Source: Notospermus geniculatus (Eukaryota > Nemertea > Pilidiophora > Heteronemertea > Lineidae). From it: a stretch of 64,000 nucleotides of DNA. Below, in pieces: positions 10,179-23,600 of the stretch (within the stretch, counting starts at the first letter, position 1; each line of letters starts with the position of its first letter). The notes below the pieces were generated by a model that saw only the letters and a list, made by a program, of their open reading frames with translations, did no database searches and was not told the origin of the DNA. The position numbers were made by a program, and so were the translations under genes. The DNA is taken from contig NMRB01000467.1 in assembly GCA_002633025.1 (NCBI GenBank), positions 62,001-126,000 on the forward strand. Reading direction: 5' to 3'.

Positions 10179-12006
10179 ATGGTCAGTAAAAATCAGCAAA
10201 CATCGCTCTAAAATCCGGCCGAATCGCCAATTATTAGAGATTAGTTTTGTTTTTTTTCGTCGCTGGTGCAAAGATGAGGTTCTGTAAATTCAAAATTTGT
10301 CTTTACAGGGTATTGATATCTGCCACAAGAATAAAAGGAAGGTCCATCGGACCGAACCCAAGAGCGAAGATCCCTATCTTCGACTGCTTGTGAAGGTATG
10401 TTGCATGCATGCAGTGCATCAAATAAAATCGTGACTTTCACTCAGAATGTGAGGAAGTGTAGACGTTTATGTACATGATTTAAGGATGTGAAATGTTTCC
10501 AGGCCAGCCCCAGTAGCTAAAGGTTTCTGTTATATGCGCCTTTTTACTTACACTGGTACCGTACATCCCGGACCCGGGCCGCATGCTGCACTGTCCATGC
10601 TGTCTCAGATTCAGATGTTCAGTGTCTGTGTTAGTGTGTAACGTTACAGTAGTCAGTGAGTGCACTGCACTACCCCCTGTCCTGTATAGACAAATCAAAT
10701 TGACGAAAACGAGAAAGATATGTGCACTTCCGCCGAAATCGTAAACAGATCTTCGGCTTGAAACTGAATGACGTGAAGCTAGTTTCACTCGTCAGGTCGA
10801 GGTTGTGTTTGCGATTTGGGCGGAAGTGCGCAGATCTTGGAATTTGGGATTTGTCTATATAGTGCAGTGTAGGCCTACTGGTCTGCCGGGTAGTGTGGAA
10901 GTTCATCAAATAAATAATGCACAAGATAACAAGTGTGGCAGTGGGCCTATATGAATGTTGTCGTATTATAAAAACCAATCACTTTTTCCTTGGCAGCTCT
11001 ACCGCTTCTTGGCAAGAAGGACTGATGCCAAATTCAACAAGATCATCATGAAGAGGCTCTTTATGAGTCGTACCAACAGACCACCACTGTCGTTGGCTAG
11101 ATTGGTATGTTGGGGCTGTAAGAACTAAGAAGGCCCCCTCCCCTGCCCTGGCTTTCATCTAAACTGCGAGTTACAGAAGTGTGCTCTCAGTTGCATGTTG
11201 GGTGGGCGGTTGGGCAAGTGAACTCTAGTCATCCAGATAATCTTGTTGAGGTGGAAAGCTACAAGACCTGGCCACATTTGGAAGAGCTTGATTTATAGAG
11301 TTGCTGTTGTCTACAAACCTGAGGCTTTGGAGATAATGCTTTGACATGTTTGAGATCATCCATAGTTTTAGTTCACCAGGTTCAGGGACTGGTCCACTGA
11401 GATTATTTTTCCGTCTGTTTTACAGATTCGTCATGTGAAGAGGGATGGAAATGCCAACAAGATTGCAGTGATCGTTGGTACTGTCACAGATGATGTCAGG
11501 ATTTTGGAAGTTCCCAAAATGACGGTATGCAAGTCAAGATGTTGCTCTGATTGACTTTTGTCACTCCTTACATTTTGCAGCCAGGGAATCTCGGTGATTG
11601 TCTTGAAAGGAAGCCACGTTTGATGAAATGTAAATTATGTTTTCTAGGTGTGTGCTCTTCATGTGACCGAGGGTGCCCGTGCTAGGATCTTGAAGGCTGG
11701 TGGAACCATCATGACTTTCGATCAGCTCGCTCTCAAAGCTCCCAAGGGAAAGAACACACTCCTTATCCAGGGTGAGTGCATGTACCGGTAACCATGTTTT
11801 TGCAAGAACCTGGGCTTGGATCATCTGAAAGTTTTAACATCTGTTCGTCTTTATTTCCAGGATGTAGGAAGGCCCGTGAAGCCCAGAGACACTTCGGCAA
11901 AGCACCTGGTGTGCCACACAGTCACTCCAAACCATACGTTCGTAGCAAGGGCCGCAAATTTGAACGTGCCAGAGGCCGTAGGGCAAGCAGAGGATACAAG
12001 AACTAA
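10179..12006 (+). CDS. RPL18: 60S ribosomal protein L18 (eL18)
   Basis: eL18 is a structural protein of the cytoplasmic large ribosomal subunit. Six coding exons splice cleanly: 10179-10181, 10309-10395, 10997-11104, 11426-11524, 11648-11771 and 11861-12006, giving exactly 188 aa, the usual animal length. The first exon contributes only the ATG codon, followed directly by a GTCAGT donor. That start is chosen because it joins in frame to [11 protein letters not shown] and lies just behind a TOP-like tract. Conserved blocks in order are [24 protein letters not shown] (spanning exons 2-3), [41 protein letters not shown] and the basic tail [11 protein letters not shown]. Introns are 127, 601, 321, 123 and 89 bp; the second carries an inverted-repeat element. 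No frameshift or stop is seen. The gene is head-to-head with sphingosine kinase and convergent with GGA. Confidence 0.97.
10685..10860. mobile_element. Inverted-repeat MITE in RPL18 intron 2
   Basis: The end tatagacaaatc at the left pairs with gatttgtctata at the right, and gcacttccgcc pairs internally with ggcggaagtgc. Arms are about 60 bp and imperfect, with a central loop. No coding capacity. Confidence 0.7.
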
Positions 12007-14688
12007 TCATTTCTTCTGTATATTGATACTTGTAAAAAGAAGAGGGAAAAAAATAAGGAAAATATACATTCGTTTTTCTTCGTTCCTTTATTGGCATATC
12101 ACTGTGAAGGAATTGGTTGTCCATGTTGTTATTACCCCCGCCCAGTCTCACGATGGGCGGTCTTCCGTGTTTTTACTGATCTTCTCCAATTCTCTCTCTA
12201 TCCAATTTTTTTGGTTTCAGTGGCATCTGAAAAATGCATATATCTCTTATATAGCTTATTGCCTTTCTTGTCATTGTGGGACTGCTATTTATCTTTACCT
12301 GAACCATAGAATTCGACATATATCGCTTTAACCCTTTAGCACTCGCGCTTACATAATTTTTTATCCATCTGTTCCTTGATAGAGTTTGGAAATATGAGCA
12401 TTTTCAACAAGAAAAAAATGTACTGAACATCAGTAAATGGGCGAAACCATGTCAAGAGCCGCAGTTTGGCTCAGAAAATCAGCTCGGGTAGAAAGATATT
12501 TTGGTTCAGCATTTTTCCCTCAGATGGCAGCACAAGTCAACCGAGAATTAACTGGGTCTAAGTGCATTTTCTACTTGACCCTCAATTCCTGTGCTTATAA
12601 GGGACTAAAAGCACAGGGAATTTGGGTCAAGCTAAAAATGCACTTAGACCCTGTTAATTCTCAGCTGACGAGGTGTTGAGAGGAATCTGAATGAGGTTGA
12701 AGGGTTAAATTATTCGCTTTTCTGTTCGCCCTAGTTGTCTGGTACCTTGTTCCCAGCTGATGTTGCTAATAAAATGTACTGCTTGACACGCCTGTCATTG
12801 ACCACGCAGTCTGGTGACTTGACTCATTCCATGTTCTGCAGGTACCATTCATTAAAAAGGTCAAGGTCACTTCAATGTTGAATATCTTAAACAGGAGAGT
12901 GGCTTGATGTAGTCGTAGTGCATTCGCATACTTTTCCATATGCTTCAAAGAACAATCTCAGTCACTGCAGATGGGACCGTGTTCAGAACATTGTGCTTCA
13001 AAGAAGAGAAGGCCACAGACGTCTTGTATGGTCATTTATATTAAAGATCTGTACAGATATAACAAATTTACAATTGATTCCGCTAATGAACTTTGCCCAT
13101 TTCGTGTACATGTAGTTCAATGAAAAACACACCTAGGCCTATTAAAGTAATATTTGTCTAGAAAGCACTGCCTTGATCATCAATATTTTCACCTGCTTCC
13201 ACCTTGTGATTGTATTTATTGTTCTTGGGCAATCAAGAAATCCACATCAAATCACAAATTCATGAACTCGAATCATACTTTGCATTATAGGCAGGTTCAC
13301 TCTAAATGTTACATGTAGATGCGTTATTGATCACAAAATTCAAGAGTTTGAGTAGATACTCTGCACACAGAAGCTACCAGTGACAAGTGTGGTGCTCAGT
13401 CATGCGATTGCAACTGAATCAAGTCCAGTAAGCAAAGTCATTCAGAAAAGAACCACAGTAAGCACGTTCTTTGTACCATTCAACTGCAACAGTACAGAAA
13501 GCATGAAAAATATATTGCAAAAGACACATGCAGCTAATTCCAATTTATACAAAGTATTATGGCTTATCGATACAATACTTAAGTAGTGATAATACCCAGA
13601 TTCACACATGGAATGATGTGAAATTTAATCAAAGTAAAGGGTCGATGGGTTTTGCTAGCAGTCATTCTTCTGGTTGCTGAGGAACTTGAAGGAGAAACAT
13701 TTTTTAGACTTAAATGCATGTTGTTGAATGTATGTTGATGCCACCACAGGCACTGGACAAGTCGATAGACAGGCACACTGTATTTCAGAAACATGTTATT
13801 AATGATGTATCAAAATACTATTGGTCATTGCAACGAGATGCAACACGCATCACTAACATTCGACTAGATCATATATACACGTACATTATTTTGATACGGT
13901 AATTACACTTTTCCATCTTCTCTGCCGCTAGCACTAACCATTCACTACCGGTATCACTGTTCATTGTGTTTCACCCAAACACCAACTGAGACATTTTTAA
14001 TGGCCATGGGAAATTTTAGAACCACAGCATCCTGTCACCAAAAACCTGAAACAGATCCCCTGCGTGGAATACATGGCAACAACATTCAAAGTTCTGTTGG
14101 GTGTTTAGAAAAAGCATCACAACCATGTAGAAGCAGCACCTGTGCATGTAGGTGCAACAGTGACCTTACACATGGTGCAAGGTGGAATTCACCCAACAAA
14201 ATACCGTACTGCCCAACAAAACCGGCATCTGTTACTATGAGTATACATGTACTCAATTTAAAATTGTCACAGTGGCTACGGGCAGAGTTCTACTCTATTC
14301 CGGAATGTACCTAGTATCCGATCAACAACGTCTATGCAAATAAAATGATAAAATGGTTAGGCTGGGGGCATGCAGGGTTCTAAAACAAAGAAGAGCTCCA
14401 TTAACTAAACAAATCATTGAATTTGACAGAAGGCAAGACTGTTCACGGGACCCTGTCAAAATGGCCCGACTTCATCACTAGCAATTGATAACAAGTGCTG
14501 TGCTTAATCAAGAGGTAGAAGCAAAGATGAAGAGAAACAACCAGTATATGACTGAACTCTGGTGTCCTTAGTCGAGACATATTCTCCTGATTGAGGGGTC
14601 CACTATACACTGTCCTCAAGTCCATACAGCTCCAAGTTGACATGGGGTGATTTCGTTATTCGTTTTGGTAATCAGTTCCACTTTATGT
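12007..14688. other. Intergenic region between convergent RPL18 and GGA
   Basis: It holds both 3' untranslated regions. A weak AATAAG-type signal follows the RPL18 stop near 12050. A TTAA-bounded foldback lies at 12328-12708. No other gene was recognised; short open frames here lack start context and family motifs. Confidence 0.6.
12328..12708. mobile_element. TTAA-flanked foldback element, piggyBac-like MITE candidate
   Basis: TTAACCCTT at 12328 mirrors AAGGGTTAA ending at 12708, as expected for a piggyBac-type element inserted at TTAA. The core 12543-12662 is an inverted repeat of about 54 bp arms (gagaattaac / gttaattctc at the outer edges, gggtctaagtgcattt against its complement). The arms outside the core do not pair well, so the outer boundary is less sure than the core. 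Confidence 0.55.
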
Positions 14689-17600
14689 TTACTGCACAGG
14701 AAAAGTATCCATTTCTCCGACTTCGGTAACGGGACGATCATCTATGATATAACTTAATTTGAACTTTAATCTGATCTTCTCCTGAAAAAGAAGCAACACA
14801 GGTTATTTTTGACATCAGATAAAGCAAGTGGTACCCAGCAAGGTCGAAGTCTGATCTGATGGATGACCAATGTGCCCCCAATCCTGTAACTTCTTGCAGC
14901 ATCCCGCATCGCAGGTTAAAAGGCCGAGGTGGTTCAAAGCCTTATAGGGAATTCGGTAGTTGTTACCTATGTGAATTTGGAATATAAGATGGGAACAGAG
15001 TAGCCAAGAGAGGATGCGAATCAAGTTATGTGCGTACCTTTTGTGGATTGGCTAAAAGCATGACTTGTGTAATAGCTGATGGCGGTAAAATGGGATTATA
15101 CGGAGGCAATTCAGTCGCTGACGGAGGCTGCAGCTTCACTTTCATGACCTGAAAAGATGGTTAAGGACAGCATCAGTGCCAAGGGTTCCCTCTTCGAGAG
15201 GTTCCTCATTAGTTCATGATACGGAGAGACCTACCTTTGGGACAGCAGCTTGGAATTCCAAATTTTTCACCGGACTTGTATTCATGCTCATTATTGACAC
15301 CACCATGACGATAATATGTGGCTTCGGGTTATCACGTCCGAAATGGATCACAATTTTTACTCCTTCCTTGTCGTACGCATCCATAGAGGGGACAGCGGCT
15401 GTGAGAGAACAACAAACAGAAATCAACTCATTACTAAATGTTTTATCGGCAAATTACACGAAACATAGCTCGTATGGTAAAATTAGGTCGTGGATTTTCT
15501 TTGAAATGGAGAACAAATTGGCTGGCCCTGCATAATAGAGCTACCGGGGTCTTTGAGTGAATTCGACATTCCAGGGGATATCGTCAAAATGACATACTTA
15601 CAAGGTTTTATATCCTGTAGAGGGACCACTATATCCTTTAGCGAGAGAAGTTCTGGGGTGGCAGGCTGAGGGAGAGATCCTATGCTAGGACTAGCCGTGG
15701 TCCCAATTCCACCAATCGCATTTGACACGTGTGATGAAGTTTCTGCAGTCTGTGATATTAACGTGCCACCTTGCGTTGAGAGGGCAGAACTCATTTGTTG
15801 TGATTTCAGTTGATTGATTGGTATCTTCTGGCTGAAAGTGAAACACACAACAATGCTGTGTTAGATCATAAAGATTCGTTTCACTTTTCCTCTGGCTTTA
15901 CGTACTTTTAATGGTTTATATTGTAGTGTCACTGTCAGTACATGTAACAATGCTCATCCTCATGTCATTCATGTCACATCAATGAAACTCATGGAACTAA
16001 CTTTTAAAAGAACACCTGGGCAAATAAAACCAAATGTACTGTTTGGAAGATAAGCAATTGAAAAGTGAACATGCATCTTAACACAGATGACCTTACAAAA
16101 TGTACCGGTACACTGAGATTACAGGATGTAGGGAGGTGAGAACCCAATCCTACAAAGCATGGACATCAACAACACAAATAGGAAGCAAATGTCAGTAGCA
16201 CATGTACTGTACGTGTAATGAATAGAAATGTCTTACAGAAGGGGTGGGGATGGGGATGGGGACGGGGTTAGAGAGGTCAATAGAAGGATAAAATATGGGA
16301 GAATATTGCCAGAAATGTTTGGAGGTGAGCCACAGTAAAATGAATACCACTTGCCCTGTTTCTTATTCCCAGCGATAAGCATGTACAAAAGAGGGCTCTA
16401 CCGTGTGGTCCAACAGAAAGGCTGTTTCTGAGAACTGAACTTATCATCTAATCATTAACAATCTAGACACTAACTACAATTCAGGAATGATGCTGCTAAT
16501 TCCCAATCCAAGCTTGTCATCAAAGCTAACCGCTTGTCAATACGCAAACCTCTTGTCAGTAAGCAAAATGCCAGTGTCAGTAAGCAAACCATGTCAGTAA
16601 GCAAATTTCTTGTCAATGTCAGTAACCAAACTGGTAAAACAAACATGCAAACTCAAATCTATCTGAACAGAGAAGGCTTATTAAAAGTACAATGAATTGC
16701 AATATTGGATGGGAAAAGGAATGCAACTACTATGATATAAAATAAATGAAAACATAAAAGAAGTAAAATGGGGGTGGGGAAATGAGAACAATTTGAACAC
16801 TAAGAATTTGTAAGAATTTGTACGAGATAATAATCCCTTCTGATGGTCCAGGGCCCACTGAGTTTTTGAAGAAGAATCAGTTCTGGAAACTTAAAATCCA
16901 GTATTAACCAGACCTTGCCTTAGATATCTCAGATGATTTGGTCATGATCTTATGCTCAAACCACAGTGATGAGGCTCACACAAGGCCAACTCGGGCAACT
17001 CCACAAATTCCCTATAAAGTGAGGTCCAGTTAGCCTTTGTAAGCTCACACAAGGCCAACTCGGGCAACTCCACAAATTCCCTATAAAGTGAGGTCCAGTT
17101 AGCCTTTGTAAGAACCCACAAACGGTTTGAGCAACTTGCTTTGTTGTAGTGCCTAAAGGTAACAGAAATAAGGGGTCAGTGGCATGAACATACAACAGAA
17201 TGATTGGATTTTGAAGTCTGCAGGACTGATTCAACACTAGGGACATTAAAAGCAGCCACATATCCTGCCCAATGCATAGGAACAACAATGCCACAACACC
17301 ATGACTGTCTCATTTACCTGTACAGTATCATCTGGCCAGAGGAACCTGTTATCCCAAGGCTAGTAGTAAGAAGATAATAACTGCTCATTTTAGATGTAGA
17401 AATAGAAGCAAATTCAGGAAATGGTTTCTACTGTTAAAGTCGGGCATCACGCCGACACACTCAACATTTGTGGCTAGCGATGCCAGAATCTTGTAGGCCG
17501 AGATGGATTTGGACAGGCCTGCATGATTCATAATACGTAACATGGGAGGAGGGCAGAAAGACGACCAGATATGTGGTCTTTAGATTAAGCAATATCATAG

Positions 17601-20600
17601 AGAGAAAAGGACTGCAACACCAGAAGCGGTGAGCTTTCATTTGCAATCACCGGCTAGTAGTCGCAAAAGGAATAGTGATGATACAAGAAGCTCTCGGGAT
17701 GACTAACTACAGCTTGTCATTGGACTTACAGAACAACAAGCAGAAGGTTTAGAACAGTAGAATAGAAATTCCTTGATGCTTGTTCTTGTATACAACATCG
17801 TGAGACTAGAGGTTCAATACATGTAGGAATACATCCTATAACTACATTACGTAACATTGTACAGTCATTGACAAAAGTTTATCTCCACCTGACATCTTGA
17901 ATATTTCAAATACTACTGGACCAATTTTAACACGGTTTGTTGCACATGAACAATGCCACAACACCATGACTGTCTCATTTACCTGTACAGTATCATCTGG
18001 CCAGAGGAACCTGTTATCCCAAGGCTAGTAGTAAGAAGATAACAACTGCTCATTTTAGATGTAGAAATAGAAGCAAATTCAGGGAATGGTTTCTACTCTT
18101 AAAGTCGGGCATCACGCCGACACACTCAACATTTGTGGCTAGCGATGCCAGAATTATGTAGGCCTCGATGGATTTGGACAGGCCTGCACGATTCATAATA
18201 CGTAACGTGGGAGGGGCAGAAAGACGACCAGATGTGCGGTCTTTAGATTAAGCAATATCTTAGAGAGAAAAGGACTGCAACACCAGAAGCGGTGAGCTTT
18301 CATTTGCAATCACCGGCTAGTAGTCGCAAAAGGAACGGTGATGATACAAGAAGCTCTCGGGATGACTAACTACAGCTTGTCATTGGACTTACAGAACAAC
18401 AAGCAGAAGGTTTAGAACAGCAGAATAGAAATTCCTTGATGCTGTTCTTGTATACAACATCATGAGACTAGAGGTTCAATACATGTAGGAATACATCCTA
18501 TAACTACATTACGTAACATGTATATTAACTACGTGAAATGCACAACCATGCTCAAGATCAGTAAGATTTCACTGCTCTTTTAAAGGGTTTAGATGACACT
18601 ATAAGGTAATGAGCCGACCACATACATGCACTAGGACACTCTCACAGAGGGGTTAAAAGTGTAAAGACCCAAACTGGCACTTCAGATGTATTAGAAACAT
18701 GTATTCTTGACAGTAAATTGTGCTTTAAAACACCTTTTATGTCCAATCATCTTTCCCTTCATAAATCCTGGTTCAATTTGGAGGGACCACCACACAACAC
18801 ATACAGAAACGTGAAACACAATTCACAAACAACACGGAGGGGTGTGAACTAGGAAATAGGATGACAGAAACATATAACAGGATTCTTACGTTGTTGCAGT
18901 GGATGTTGGTACTTGGCTGTGAAGCTGCTTGTCAGGGGGCAGACTTTGCTGTAGTAAATTTTGTCCTAAAATGTTCAGGTCGTCCAGTGCAGAGGATTTA
19001 GCTGGGGCAACAGGCTGGCTTGCTGCACCTGAAATAAACAGGCAGAGATGGAAAATGAGGAAAGTGGAGAGGGAATACCATTGTCAAGAAATGAGCTTTA
19101 GCAATAGTAAGGATGTCTAATACACTCGACATCATGCCATGAGACAAACAGAGCATGATTTGGGGGGCAGCACCCAGAAAAGGATTTCAGCAAAGTGGAA
19201 AAGTTCACTTGTAATGAAAAGCCACACTGGGATTTGAACCGGAGACCTCCCACTTACAAGACTGATCTATACCACCTGAGCTAGACACACCCCTCTCACA
19301 GGGCATGTAGGAACGTGGTCATGTTTCGTTTTTGGACTCTCCGATAGGTAGAAAAGAATGGCAAATCTTACCAGTAGGTGGTGCACTTATCAAACTTGGA
19401 GCAGCTGTAGCAGATGACGGCTGTGATAGATTTGGCACTGTGAATGTCTGGCTTGTTGGAAACGTGCTGGCATTCGTTGAAAAGTTTGCTTGGAATGGTG
19501 AAGCAACTGGTGGCATGGAAAATCCTGTGTTCTGGAAGTGAGAAATGACATGAAACTGTAGCATTCATGTTTACCATTGCCACGTTCTGCTTTCACAATT
19601 TCAAGAGTGAGGCCCATGCTACCACAAGATGTTGCCTTTGAGCTCACGATGATGTAAACAGACAGCCAAGATATCAGATAGAAACACTGAACTGATAAGG
19701 CTGCAACTTACTGTATTAGCAGGGTTCTGGACTGACGCAAAAATCTCTCCCAACTTGTCTAATTTTTCATTCGTATTTTGTGGCGCGGCAGGAACTGGTT
19801 CACTTGTTCCTAAATCAACCAAACCTGCAAAAAGTAGGAAAAACTGTAGCCTACAGACTTGAACACACAGCATAAGTAAGGCTCTTCATGTGGTATTGGA
19901 CTGCACACAGTTAGCAGATATCAGCAGCTCATTCACACTGAACTGTGGCATCACAACCTGGTTGCTAGGTTACTTATAACGCATGTAAGTCTCTGTAAAG
20001 CGAGGCCCCATAGGAAAAGAGTCCAATTAAGGATTTTAAATCCCATACAGCTACAGGTAGTGCATGAGTTTGTGTTTGCAGAGAATCTATGTATGTACAG
20101 CGTGTCAAAGACATTTAGCATATGGCAACACAAGCAGCAGGTTGTGTTAGCTGACTCGAATGCACCTCAGCTACTGGTATATTCTACAAATGGGAACTGG
20201 GTGAGAGCAAAATGATAGAACTTGCCTAAACTCGCCAGATCATTTTCCAGTATAGATGCAGTGGATGATATTGGCTTTTTTGTTGGTGTTGATTTGTTGT
20301 TTGAATCAAAGCCAAGGTCAACAAGAGCAGACGAATCTGAAGAATGAACACGGTACATTAAGGGGGCTCCTTTAACTCAAAGCTGCATCTTCTGAAGCTC
20401 TATGCAAATTTACATTGATAAAGCAATAGGAAGTCAATAAGCCTCGGCCAACAAGTTAAAATTGGGTAGCATTAGGCTAGCTGGGTAAATGACGCGATGA
20501 ACGAGAACTTCAGCAGACGTACCATGGCTCTGCTCGGCGGTTGTCTCTCCATTGGTTGCACCATCTTCTGGCACTGTCTTCTTATATAGGGCCATCACAC

Positions 20601-23600
20601 TCATCAAGGCATCATTAGCAGCAAGAATATCAGCTGGAAAACAGGAAACTGATAATGAGTTCCTCTAGTGATCAGGCCATATCTCCTGCGACAAAACTAC
20701 AGCTCGTTAAATGAAGTGTTGAGAGCATTTGAAAGAGAGTATATCACGATAACTATTAACTTATCTGATGTTAACTCAATCTGTACAACGTCATTGAGTC
20801 AAAGTAAGTGTACACAAGCCTCCTCTTTGAGACAGATAGACCATATGTGAATTCCACACATGCATTTCAAGTGAGACAAAACAAACAATTCCTGGGGTAA
20901 TTTTCATGCAGATAAAATCCAATAACTTTGTTAATGCATGGAAGCCAAAATCTGTTGTAATGCATTGATATACATGTACTCAAAAGCAAACATTGATAAA
21001 GAGAATAACATGAACTGAAGTCAATGCAAAGATCTTAACAGAAGTGGTAGAATGCAAAGAATGCTGAAAGCTAACGTCTGAGGTGATCTTTGGGAGTAAA
21101 CAAGCTGTTCGTGTTGTCTTGACAATGCTTACCTACTGGGTAGATGAAAGCATAAGAAAAAAACGGAAAGATCATGAGCATCATGAACGACAACATCTTA
21201 TGAAATCACAAAATGATCTTGAACAATTTGACCCAGAGCTAAGGTATCCAGCCCCATTCCCAATCAGTGAAACCTGCTCCTGGCTCTGACCATTAAGATC
21301 CAGACAGAGGGGAATCATTGGCGACCAAAGCAGTGATCACAGCCACAACCAGAGGTAGGTATGGACGCATGGTGTGGGGAAATAACCCGAGGCGTGTTTC
21401 AAACCAGGACATCCACTTTAGAGCCTACAAGTATTTAAACCAAAGACCCTGAAATCATTCTGTCTAGTCTTACCTATTGCAGAATCATCTTTATCATCTG
21501 TATCGCTTGCTAATCGGAATAAGTTTGGTCGATGTTTATCTAACGTTTCATACAATTCCTTCATCACATCTTTTTCCGATGTGGTCGTATATGAAGGATT
21601 ATACTGAGCCAGCATCTCTTTTAGTAATTTGACATTGTTGTTCACAGTCTCCACTTCAGTCACTCTCTTTGCAATTTTCTCTGTTCTCTCTACATCCTGA
21701 AACGAAGAATGAATGTAATTTTACAGTTGTATGGTGGAAGTTCTCAGATTGCATTACAAAGCATCCATGCTTAGTTCTGCATTTCCTAACAGCACCGAGA
21801 GACCACACTGTTGCAGACGGCACACTGGGTACTTGAATGACGAAACCATAACTTTAACAGACTAGAGGTGCCACAACTGTAAGTGACAAAATCACTTTAC
21901 CTGTTTCACCATATTTTTTATGAGACGATTTGCCGCCTGAAGATCATCAGGGTTTTTACTTTTCAACAAACGGGCAAGGATCTGAAACAAAGAGGGTCAC
22001 AGGTTACATGAGTTCATACTGGTAGGACAAAATTCAGAGACCTTTGATTACTATTAGAATGATCTTCCTCTCCTTGCGGAGCCATCAGCCTTACCTTGGA
22101 CTTTTCCTCATCTTCAAATACTGCATTACGAGGCCGGTCACGTAAAGGTGGTAGTGACTGTAATGTCTGAAAGAGAACCACAAGCTCAATAAGGTGATGA
22201 AATATTCACCCTGGAACTTCTCAACAATGATAATTGAGTCATCACATTACTAGTAGATTTTGTTACTCACTTTATCTATGTAGGTTGGGTCCTGCTTGAC
22301 AACCCCTTGCCTCCTCAGCATCTGATAAGCTTCATTGATCTTTGTCTCATGTGGAAGTCCTTTGGTCCATCCGTACATGAGTTCTACACAGCGCTTCTTC
22401 ACTTTTTCTGATCTTTTTGCACCAAGGTACTTGAAAGAAATTGAACAGTGTGAGAATTTGATACAACAGAAGATCAGGCTATAGGATTTTATTGACAGAT
22501 TATTGACAGATATATGATGTGTAACTTCAATCAAAACCACATGACTTACGAGTAGACACAATATTCTACAGATATCACATAGTCTACAATAACAAACACA
22601 TTCACATAGTCTACAACTGACCTTTGGTGATATTATCTTTATCATCTCATTCAGGAAACGGAACTTGCCAATTTCGGCATGAAAATTCCTCCCACAGTTC
22701 TTGACACAAGCTTCAAGACACTGAAACATGACACAATACATGAATTCATCAAATAAGAAGTAAAGTTATTTCATGAAGTTTGGTACTGACACAAAGAATA
22801 CAATGGAAACACAAGTCAAAACCTCTAACTGACCATGGTTTATGAAGCTGACTGTCAATGAGCATGCTAACATGTACCATCATCATCACTGTAGCCTCAA
22901 GGCTCAACTGAGGCATTGTCTCTGAAATATCTTTGACACTCTCAGACCTACTTACAACTAATCCTAGCAGTGCTTCCTTTTCCTGTGGCGATGTAATCTT
23001 GTGGACCAGCAAGCCAACTGCTGTGATGGATCCTTCCAACTCATTGTTGACTTGGTCACAGAATTTCGTAATCAAGTCTACGTCCTCTCCATCGCAGAGG
23101 GGGCTGGTGGCCTTGTCTGAAAAAGAACAATCAAATACCGGGTACCGGTATACCAAGATCAAGAGATGAAGTGGGTACTAACTGCACTGAAATGAGTAGG
23201 GCCCTAGACCTATAGGTAGGCGTATATCATGAATCATCAGTGAGGCCAGCCAAAAGTTGATAAACGACGATGCGATGCAACTGGTTGGCCATGGAAAGTC
23301 ATTCAATTCAGTGACACTAGGCCATATATAGGCCTCCCCTACCGGTAGGTAGCCAAATGATTCAACAGTCTGAACGCAGTAGAGTAGTCACAGCAGCATA
23401 CCATATAGGCCTCGGCCTAATTTATGTCGACACAGTCACAGAATGACTGTTCGTAGGTCTGAAGATTTCCACGACCCTGCATTCATAATATAGCATCAGC
23501 CTGAAACTATTTTCAGGGTCAGGGCAATGAATGATGCCACTGCACTCTGCAGTGCATAAACATAGGCAGGTAATGTACACACAAATGCACACCTCGTGCA

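Noticed and set aside
11816-12331. 171-codon open frame overlapping the last RPL18 exon
   Set aside because: It runs through the intron and 3' untranslated region in a different frame from the well-supported eL18 tail.
19221-19293. Functional tRNA-Thr gene
   Set aside because: A and B boxes are good, but T-stem and acceptor pairing fail.
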